A stretch of DNA of 15,114 nt from Candidatus Pelagibacter sp. (GTDB taxonomy: Bacteria > Pseudomonadota > Alphaproteobacteria > Pelagibacterales > Pelagibacteraceae): contig JADHRH010000010.1 in the NCBI GenBank assembly GCA_016777545.1, forward strand, positions 1 to 15,114, given 5' to 3'. Within the stretch, counting starts at the first letter, position 1; each line of letters starts with the position of its first letter. The notes beneath the pieces were generated by a model that saw only the letters and a program-made list of their open reading frames with translations, was not told where the DNA came from and ran no database searches. Below, piece by piece: positions 8,622 to 13,720 of this stretch. Position numbers and translations under genes: made by a program.

Positions 8622-9088
8622 ACTTAAAAGAATTATATCAAGAAATAATACTAGAGCATGGTAAAAATCCACGCAATCTTAGAAAAACTGAAAATTTTAA
8701 TAAAGATGCTAAAGGACACAATCCTTTATGTGGTGATAATGTACATGTTTATTTAAAACTTAATGGACAAAAAATAGTAGAAGATATTTCTTTTGAAGGT
8801 AGTGGTTGTGCTATCTCAATGGCGTCAGCCTCAATTATGACAGACTTAATTAAAGGTAAGAATGAACATGAAGCTAAAGAAATTGTTGAAGATTTTTTAG
8901 GAATGATAAAAGAAAACCCTGAATTAAATTCAGAAAATTTAAAAGAGGATGAAAAAACCAAATTAATGTGCTTATCTGGAGTAAAAAAATATCCAATGAG
9001 AGTTAAATGTGCAACTTTATCATGGCATACTTTAGTTTCTGCAATTGACAATACTCAAGAAGAAATTAATACTGAAAGATTAGATTAA
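8618..9088 (+). CDS. sufU: SufU, zinc-dependent sulfur-transfer protein
   Basis: SufU accepts the persulfide from SufS in the Gram-positive-type Suf pathway and replaces SufE. The protein has 156 residues and an IscU/SufU fold. The likely zinc ligands are Cys38 and Asp40 (PLCGDN), Cys64 (GSGCAISMAS) and Cys131 (RVKCATLSWHTL), all conserved. The insert between the second and third motifs (roughly residues 95-125) is the feature that separates SufU from IscU scaffolds. IscU's LPPVKLHC segment is absent. No sufE is seen in this operon, so SufU is the likely partner of the adjacent sufS. Its ATG overlaps the sufS stop by four bases. An alternative reading as an IscU-like scaffold is less likely because of the insert. 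Confidence 0.92.
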   Translation: MNLKELYQEIILEHGKNPRNLRKTENFNKDAKGHNPLCGDNVHVYLKLNGQKIVEDISFEGSGCAISMASASIMTDLIKGKNEHEAKEIVEDFLGMIKENPELNSENLKEDEKTKLMCLSGVKKYPMRVKCATLSWHTLVSAIDNTQEEINTERLD

Positions 9089-9091
9089 ATT

Positions 9092-9388
9092 ATGGACTTA
9101 AGAGAACAAGTAATAGCTGAAATTAGAAAAATATATGATCCTGAAATACCAGTTAATATTTATGAATTAGGTCTAATTTATGATGTTAAAGTAAAAGATG
9201 ATAAGGCTAAAATTATAATGACATTGACCACACCAAACTGTCCAGTTGCTGAAAGCTTACCTAAAGAAGTTAAAGACAGCGCCATGCAAGTAGAGGGTAT
9301 AGAAGAAGTGGATCTTGATTTAGTGTTTGAGCCACCATGGGATAAATCAATGATGTCAGAAGCTGCTAAACTGGAGTTAAATTTATAA
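9092..9388 (+). CDS. sufT: SufT, MIP18/DUF59-family Fe-S maturation factor
   Basis: SufT-type proteins assist maturation of Fe-S enzymes; relatives include PaaD and the eukaryotic CIA protein MIP18. The 98 residues contain the family signature DPEIPVNIYELGLIYDV (16-32), the loop TTPNCPVAESLP with the conserved Cys50, and the C-terminal FEPPWDKSMMSEAAK (79-93). The length is that of a single-domain DUF59 protein with no Mrp/ATPase fusion. It starts three bases after sufU stops and shares one base with the sufA start (TAATG). This placement late in the suf operon is common in alphaproteobacteria. The precise client proteins are unknown. Confidence 0.93.
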   Translation: MDLREQVIAEIRKIYDPEIPVNIYELGLIYDVKVKDDKAKIIMTLTTPNCPVAESLPKEVKDSAMQVEGIEEVDLDLVFEPPWDKSMMSEAAKLELNL

Positions 9389-9720
9389 TGAATCCTATAA
9401 TCAGATTAAGCGATAATGCGGCTAATAGAATTAAAGAAATAATGTCAGATAAAGAATCAAATTCTATTGGTGTAAGAGTTGCAGTTAAATCTGGGGGTTG
9501 TGCTGGAATGTCTTATGTTATGGAGTATGCAAAAGAAATTAATCCTACAGACGAAATTATAGAAGATAAGGGTGTTAAAGTTTTTGTTGATGCAGCAGCT
9601 GTAATGTATTTATTGGGCACAGAAATGGACTATAAAAAGGAAGAATTTTCATCCTCTTTTGTCTTTAATAACCCCAATGAGTCTGAACGTTGTGGTTGTG
9701 GAGAGTCTTTTAAAATTTGA
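9388..9720 (+). CDS. sufA: A-type Fe-S carrier SufA/IscA family (HesB domain)
   Basis: A-type carriers receive clusters from SufBCD and deliver them to apo-enzymes. The 110-residue protein has the three invariant cysteines: Cys38 in KSGGCAGMSY, and Cys102 and Cys104 in ERCGCGESF near the C-terminus. It also has the VDAAAVMYLLGTEMDY strand-helix segment typical of the family. SufA, IscA and ErpA are hard to separate by sequence alone; sufA is chosen from its place as the last gene of the suf operon. It overlaps the sufT stop by one base. I see no hairpin terminator after the TGA at 9718-9720. Confidence 0.93.
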   Translation: MNPIIRLSDNAANRIKEIMSDKESNSIGVRVAVKSGGCAGMSYVMEYAKEINPTDEIIEDKGVKVFVDAAAVMYLLGTEMDYKKEEFSSSFVFNNPNESERCGCGESFKI

Positions 9721-9730
9721 TATTAATTAT

Positions 9731-9772
9731 ACGCATATCTGTATTGCAAATAACACATATCTAGTGTATTAA
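9731..9772 (+). promoter_or_regulatory. Candidate promoter with a 22-bp-phased direct repeat, upstream of the 56-codon gene
   Basis: TTGCAA (9744-9749) and TATTAA (9767-9772) are 17 bases apart and could be -35 and -10 elements. The -10 ends only six bases before the ATG at 9779, so the transcript would begin at or next to the start codon (leaderless). Two near-identical decamers, ACGCATATCT (9731-9740) and ACACATATCT (9753-9762), are 22 bases apart start to start, about two helical turns, and flank the -35. In DNA this AT-rich such matches can be accidental. Confidence 0.4.
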
Positions 9773-9778
9773 TTGGAT

Positions 9779-9949
9779 ATGAATAAATTTGAATTTAAAA
9801 ATCTTGTTAAATCACTGGAGAAGTCTTTAAAAGAAAGAACTTTTTTTAAAACTCTTAGAACAGAGGTAAATACTGGTGCTAATGGCACACAGGATTACGT
9901 TGTTAAAAAAGGAATTAACAAAGATACAATAGCAACAACTAGACAGTAA
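9779..9949 (+). CDS. Small hypothetical protein, 56 aa
   Basis: I do not recognise this protein. An ATG at 9779 opens 56 codons ending in TAA at 9947-9949. The first half (MNKFEFKNLVKSLEKSLKER) is lysine-rich and probably helical; the second half has NTGANGTQDYVVKKG and ends ATTRQ. There is no signal peptide, membrane segment or cysteine. The frame fills nearly all of the space between sufA (ends 9720) and the convergent glnA (stop 9956-9958), in a genome where spacers are tiny, which argues that it is a real gene. No Shine-Dalgarno is present, but a possible -10 lies six bases upstream, compatible with leaderless translation. It may be separate from the suf operon, or read through from it. 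Confidence 0.65.
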   Translation: MNKFEFKNLVKSLEKSLKERTFFKTLRTEVNTGANGTQDYVVKKGINKDTIATTRQ

Positions 9950-9955
9950 TTATAT

Positions 9956-11362
9956 TTAACTACTGTAATACATCTCAAACTCAACAGGATGAGGTGCATG
10001 TTCAAATTTATGTATCTCTTCAAATTTTAATGCAATGTAAGCATCAATTTGATCGTCAGTAAATACTCCACCTTCAGTTAAAAACTCTCTATCTTTATCT
10101 AGATTTTCCATTGCTTCTCTTAATGAACCACAAACAGTTGGAATATTTTTAACTTCTTCAGGAGGTAAATCATATAGATCTTGATCAAACGACTCTCCTG
10201 GATGTATCTTATTTTTAATTCCATCAAGTCCAGCCATAAGCATTGCAGCAAAAGTAAGATAAGGATTACCTGAGGCATCAGGAAATCTTATTTCACATCT
10301 TGCTCCATTTTTGCTTAATGAAATTGGTATACGACAAGAAGCAGATCTGTTTCTTGCAGAATAAGCAAGTAGCACTGGAGCTTCAAAGCCAGGTATCAAT
10401 CTTTTATAGCTATTAGTAGTAGAATTAGAAAATGCATTTATTGCTTTAGCATGTTTTAAAATTCCACCAATGTAATGAAGTGCAGTCTCTGATAATCCAG
10501 CGTATGCATCTCCAGAGAAAACTGGTTTATCATTTTTCCATATTGATTGGTGAATGTGCATTCCAGAACCGTTATCACCTGCAATTGGTTTTGGCATGAA
10601 TGTTGCAGTTTTTCCAAAAGAATGAGTAACCATTTGAACTACATATTTATATAACTGAACATTATCAGCTTGATCAACCAGAGTACCAAAATACATTCCA
10701 AGTTCATGTTGACTTGGAGCTACTTCGTGGTGATGTTTTTCAACTTTAATCCCAACTTCTTTTAGACTTTTTAGATATTCGCTTCTCATATCTTGTTCAC
10801 TATCTACTGGAGGAACAGGAAAGTAGCCACCTTTTACTGGAGGTCTATGTCCCATATTTCCATTTGCATATTCTGTCCCTGAATTATAAGGGCCTTCTTT
10901 ACTGTCTATTTTAAAACCAGTATTGTTTGGATCATTGTTAATTCTTACATCATCAAAAACAAAAAATTCAGGCTCAGGACCAAAAAAAGCTTTATCACCA
11001 ATACCAGATTTCTTTAAATACTCTTCAGCTTTTTTAGCTGTTCCTCTTGGATCTCTGTCATAAGGAGATCTCTTTACTGCATCGAGGATGTCACAAAAAA
11101 GTACTAAGGTATTATGAGATGTAAATGGATCCATGATCATTCTTGAAGTATCAGGTTTTAAAATCATGTCTGACTCATTGATAGCTTTCCATCCGGCGAT
11201 AGATGACCCATCAAAAAACACACCATCATTTAACATATCTTCATCTACAATTGTAGAATCCATAGTTAAATGTTGAAGTTTTCCTCTTGGATCAGTAAAT
11301 CTTAAATCAACAAACTCTGCTTCTTTTTCTTTAATGAATTTTAGTACATTTTTGGCACTCAT
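9956..11362 (-). CDS. glnA: Glutamine synthetase, type I
   Basis: GlnA makes glutamine from glutamate, ammonia and ATP as a cytoplasmic dodecamer and is the main entry point for ammonium. The 468-residue length is that of proteobacterial GSI. Visible motifs are the N-terminal DGSSI region (51-55), the metal- and glutamate-binding GPEPEFF (128-134), [10 protein letters not shown] (211-220), the ATP-site [16 protein letters not shown] (258-273) and the NRSASCRIP loop (338-346). The adenylylation tyrosine is present exactly at Tyr397 in DLYDLPPEE, marking the GSI-beta type, which is controlled by GlnE in other bacteria. A strong Shine-Dalgarno (AAAGGAG, 11368-11374) sits five bases before the ATG, unlike most genes in this window, suggesting high expression. 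It is divergent from the YbaK-like gene and ends six bases from the convergent 56-codon gene. Confidence 0.98.
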   Translation of the reverse strand: MSAKNVLKFIKEKEAEFVDLRFTDPRGKLQHLTMDSTIVDEDMLNDGVFFDGSSIAGWKAINESDMILKPDTSRMIMDPFTSHNTLVLFCDILDAVKRSPYDRDPRGTAKKAEEYLKKSGIGDKAFFGPEPEFFVFDDVRINNDPNNTGFKIDSKEGPYNSGTEYANGNMGHRPPVKGGYFPVPPVDSEQDMRSEYLKSLKEVGIKVEKHHHEVAPSQHELGMYFGTLVDQADNVQLYKYVVQMVTHSFGKTATFMPKPIAGDNGSGMHIHQSIWKNDKPVFSGDAYAGLSETALHYIGGILKHAKAINAFSNSTTNSYKRLIPGFEAPVLLAYSARNRSASCRIPISLSKNGARCEIRFPDASGNPYLTFAAMLMAGLDGIKNKIHPGESFDQDLYDLPPEEVKNIPTVCGSLREAMENLDKDREFLTEGGVFTDDQIDAYIALKFEEIHKFEHAPHPVEFEMYYSS

Positions 11363-11507
11363 GATCTCTCCTTTTTAAATTTTGTTAAATTAAATTATCA
11401 AAAAATATCTTAATTATATTGCTTGATTAATTAATAACACCTATGCGTTTTTTACATATGAATTACATCATTATTTGTTAAATTATCAATCAATTGTTAG
11501 TTGAATT
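11363..11507. promoter_or_regulatory. Divergent glnA/YbaK regulatory region with direct repeats
   Basis: This is the 145-base spacer between two divergent genes. For glnA a perfect TATAAT lies on the minus strand at 11418-11413, about 50 bases before the ATG, but without a convincing -35 (GGTGTT at 17-base spacing). A 15-base element, TTGTTAAATTATCAA (11475-11489), recurs at 11382-11401 with a five-base A/T insertion in its middle. One copy sits just upstream of each gene's start, so it could be a shared operator or merely low-complexity sequence. I saw no sigma-54 GG-N10-GC promoter and no obvious riboswitch fold. Confidence 0.45.
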
Positions 11508-11987
11508 ATGAGTTTATTAGACAAAGAGCCAGTTAAAAGAGCCGAGAAATCTCTGAAGAATTTTGATCAATCCTTAGAGGTTATTGTTTTAGATAAATCA
11601 GCAAGAACAGCTCAAGATGCGGCAACAGCATTAGGTTGTAATGTTGGAGCAATTGTTAAAAGTTTATTATTTAAAACAAATGATAGTTTTATACTTTGTT
11701 TGGTTGCAGGTGATAAGAGAGCCTCTTTGAATAAAATAAAAAAGATAATTAACAAAAAAGATGTTTCAATGGCAAATCCAGAGGACGTAAAATCTCAAAC
11801 AGGATATACAATTGGTGGTGTATCACCCATTGGTCATTTAAAGCAAATCGAAATTATTATAGACAATTCCCTAGAAAGGTTTAATGAGCTATTTGCAGCA
11901 GCAGGACATCCAAATTGTGTATTTAAAATAAATTTTACCAATATTCAAAAAATCACTAATGGAAAAGTTGAAAATATAACTGAATGA
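11508..11987 (+). CDS. YbaK/ProX-type aminoacyl-tRNA deacylase
   Basis: YbaK-fold proteins hydrolyse mischarged tRNAs in trans, for example Cys-tRNA-Pro or Ala-tRNA-Pro, as a proofreading step in the cytoplasm. The protein has 159 residues, the usual length for a free-standing domain. The catalytic-type lysine is Lys51 in VGAIVKSLLFK. The substrate pocket segments GGVSPIGH (103-110) and the late AAAGHPN are conserved. The N-terminus (VKRAEKSLKNF...VIVLDKSARTAQDAA) suits the COG2606 group. Which mischarged tRNA it edits cannot be read from sequence. No Shine-Dalgarno is visible before the ATG at 11508. The stop overlaps the start of the downstream permease gene by four bases, so the two are translationally linked, though no functional link is known to me. 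Confidence 0.9.
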   Translation: MSLLDKEPVKRAEKSLKNFDQSLEVIVLDKSARTAQDAATALGCNVGAIVKSLLFKTNDSFILCLVAGDKRASLNKIKKIINKKDVSMANPEDVKSQTGYTIGGVSPIGHLKQIEIIIDNSLERFNELFAAAGHPNCVFKINFTNIQKITNGKVENITE

Positions 11988-12868
11988 GACAACCTAAATT
12001 AATTGATTATATACTGTTAGTAATTCTAGCTTTAATTTGGGCTTCAGCTTTTTTTAATATTAAAATTGCAACAGAGTCTTTTGGCCCTGTTACAATTGCT
12101 TTTCTAAGAGTTTTTTTTGGATCTATTCCAGTACTATTGTTATGTTTTTACAAAAAGATAAGAGTGGAGGCATTCTCTAAAGATTGGTATTGGTTTGCTA
12201 TAATAGGATTTGTAAATTTAGTTTTACCTTTTTTTCTAATAGCTTACGGTGTTAAATCAGTACAAAGTAACTTGGCAGCAATATTAATGTCTACAACACC
12301 ATTAAGCTCAACTGTATTAGGTCATTTTTACACAAAAAATGAAAAATTTAATGCACTTAAAACTTTTGGAATTTTAATTGGTTTCGCAGGAATTATTTAT
12401 TTATTTTCTGACGACATACTTATTAATGATAACAATTTTATTTCTGCATTATTAATCTTACTTGGATCAACATGTTATGTTGTTGGCGGCGTTCTAACCC
12501 TTAAAATTAGCAAAAAGAAAAATGAAAACGTAACAGGATCTATATTAATTTGGGCTGTTTTAATTTTACTACCTTTAGTTTATTTTTTTGAAAAGCCTTG
12601 GAACTCAGTACCCAGTATAGAGTCCACAATATCAGTAGTTTATTTAGGAATGGTTTCAACAGGAGCTGCTTGGTTGTTAAGATTTAAAATTTTAAAAAAT
12701 AATGGATTAATATTTCAATCCCAAGTCTCTTATTTGATACCTATTTTTGGAATTATTTTAAGCTACATATTTTTAGATGAATTAATTACCGATAAAGTTT
12801 TAGTATCATTATTTGCAGTACTAGTAGGACTTTATTTTGTAAAAAAAGCAGGATTAAATAAATCATGA
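11984..12868 (+). CDS. EamA/DMT-superfamily permease
   Basis: A 294-residue inner-membrane transporter of the drug/metabolite transporter superfamily. About ten hydrophobic helices form two EamA repeats (roughly residues 8-137 and 150-289). The first opens LLVILALIWASAFFNIKIA and continues with the FLRVFFG motif typical of EamA repeat 1. The second ends with PIFGIILSYIFLDELITDK, the common signature before the last two helices. The family exports amino acids, metabolites or drugs; the substrate here cannot be inferred. The gene overlaps the deacylase upstream and the 54-codon CxxC gene downstream by four bases each (ATGA), so the three form one translational unit. Confidence 0.9.
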   Translation: MRQPKLIDYILLVILALIWASAFFNIKIATESFGPVTIAFLRVFFGSIPVLLLCFYKKIRVEAFSKDWYWFAIIGFVNLVLPFFLIAYGVKSVQSNLAAILMSTTPLSSTVLGHFYTKNEKFNALKTFGILIGFAGIIYLFSDDILINDNNFISALLILLGSTCYVVGGVLTLKISKKKNENVTGSILIWAVLILLPLVYFFEKPWNSVPSIESTISVVYLGMVSTGAAWLLRFKILKNNGLIFQSQVSYLIPIFGIILSYIFLDELITDKVLVSLFAVLVGLYFVKKAGLNKS

Positions 12869-13029
12869 ATAAAGATGACAAAAGTAAAGTAGAAGAAGAC
12901 TTTGAAGAAATTGATAATTTTTGTGAAGAATGTAAAAAAGAAGACGAAAGTGTTTCTCAAAATTTAATTTTAATAGGATTTAAAATTTGCAGTTCTTGTA
13001 AAACTTCTAAAACAATATTTCCAATTTAG
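12865..13029 (+). CDS. Small zinc-ribbon-like protein, 54 aa, two CxxC motifs
   Basis: A 54-codon frame starts at an ATG overlapping the stop of the permease gene (ATGA, 12865-12868) and ends at TAG 13027-13029. The protein has a very acidic N-terminus (KVEEDFEEIDNF), then Cys20-x2-Cys23 (CEEC) and Cys42-x2-Cys45 (CSSC) separated by 18 residues. The spacing fits a small treble-clef or zinc ribbon, so zinc binding is likely. A redox role is possible but less so. There is no membrane segment or signal peptide. Translational coupling, paired CxxC motifs and a fit that leaves no spare bases before the convergent Yip1-like gene argue that it is real. The biological role is unknown to me. Confidence 0.8.
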   Translation: MNKDDKSKVEEDFEEIDNFCEECKKEDESVSQNLILIGFKICSSCKTSKTIFPI

Positions 13030-13571
13030 CTGATATTGCTTATAGGCAAACTGTTCATTTTACTCATAACAAAAGATATTGAAAGAAAAGCAATTATTAA
13101 AAATGCTAAAAAGACTATTCCAAATGATTTAAAATTAGACTTAAGATTTAAAACTTGTTTTGTTGAAATGATTAATCCTGCAAATATCCAAAACTGAGTT
13201 AGAAATATTATTGGGATCATTAAATCTGGAGTTACAGCAAAAAACCTTAAAAGCCCTGGTGCATGAGCATAACCAACAGCTGTTAATACTTTTTTAAATG
13301 AAACTTTTGTCTCTTTATCTGGAAATAATTTTACACCAATCACATAAATAAATAGTCCCCACACAAACCAAGTAAGAATGGCTGTTAAGCCAGACATTGC
13401 AACTGCAGTTTTAATAACAGTATTTGCAGCAACTGCCCCAGCTAAACCATCCAATATCATGATAAGACCAGCAAAGTATACTGCTGCCTCACCAAAGTTT
13501 TTATTATCTTTGTAGAGAGATTTATCTAATTTAATAGACCTGACAACAATATTTAAAAATTGACCAAACAT
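13026..13571 (-). CDS. Yip1-family-like multi-helix membrane protein
   Basis: A 181-residue integral membrane protein with about five hydrophobic helices. After a short N-terminal amphipathic part (MFGQFLNIVVRSIKLDKSLY) helices lie near residues 30-52, 53-82, 101-115, 117-138 and 149-170. The segment KVSFKKVLTAVGYAHAPGLLRF (split by helix boundaries) is typical of bacterial Yip1/YIP1-domain proteins (PF04893), in which a conserved Y-A-x-x-P precedes a helix. The function of the bacterial members is unknown. Its ATG overlaps the stop of the 36-codon gene upstream by one base (TAATG), so the two are probably co-translated. Its TAA overlaps the stop of the convergent 54-codon gene (13026-13029). 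Confidence 0.75.
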   Translation of the reverse strand: MFGQFLNIVVRSIKLDKSLYKDNKNFGEAAVYFAGLIMILDGLAGAVAANTVIKTAVAMSGLTAILTWFVWGLFIYVIGVKLFPDKETKVSFKKVLTAVGYAHAPGLLRFFAVTPDLMIPIIFLTQFWIFAGLIISTKQVLNLKSNFKSFGIVFLAFLIIAFLSISFVMSKMNSLPISNIS

Positions 13572-13681
13572 TATTTATTTTTTTTACTATTTTTCTGAGC
13601 TTTGTAAGAAACAAATAGTGGAAAGAGTATTAAAGCAATTACAATTATTATGCAAACTACGATTAGGAATGTTTTTGTCAT
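13571..13681 (-). CDS. Small single-helix membrane protein, 36 aa
   Basis: A 36-codon frame runs from the ATG at 13681-13679 to a TAA at 13573-13571 whose last base starts the ATG of the Yip1-like gene (TAATG). The protein is one hydrophobic helix (TFLIVVCIIIVIALILF, residues 4-20, continuing PLFV) followed by a strongly basic tail (KAQKNSKKNK). This predicts a cytoplasmic C-terminus and an inner-membrane location. Without this frame the 150 bases between the Yip1-like and DmdA-like genes would be empty, which is unusual here. The junction with the next gene suggests a partnership with the Yip1-like protein. The ATG lies only six bases after a strong hairpin. I do not recognise a family. Confidence 0.7.
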   Translation of the reverse strand: MTKTFLIVVCIIIVIALILFPLFVSYKAQKNSKKNK

Positions 13682-13687
13682 TATTAG

Positions 13688-13710
13688 TGGGGGAGAATAA
13701 GTCTCCCCCA
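13688..13710 (-). terminator. Strong hairpin downstream of the DmdA-like gene (terminator or processing site)
   Basis: A perfect 9-bp stem (TGGGGGAGA at 13688-13696 paired with TCTCCCCCA at 13702-13710) encloses the five-base loop ATAAG. It begins ten bases past the TAA of the DmdA-like gene and is by far the most G/C-rich short element in the window. On the minus strand it is followed by CTAATAATG, not a run of T, so it is not a textbook rho-independent terminator. It could instead cause partial termination or stabilise the 3' end of the upstream message. Confidence 0.7.
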
Positions 13711-13720
13711 AATAATTAAT

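Noticed and set aside
8749..9051. 100-codon minus-strand frame inside sufU
   Set aside because: Long, but exactly antisense to the conserved SufU motifs; no ribosome binding site or recognisable domain.
11363..11507. Glutamine riboswitch or sigma-54 promoter ahead of glnA
   Set aside because: I found no conserved glnA-RNA-like stem set in the short leader and no GG/GC pair at -24/-12 spacing.
13688..13710. Hairpin as terminator of a plus-strand transcript
   Set aside because: The nearest plus-strand gene ends at 13029, over 650 bases away; on this strand the following AATAATTAATT is not a clean T-run either.
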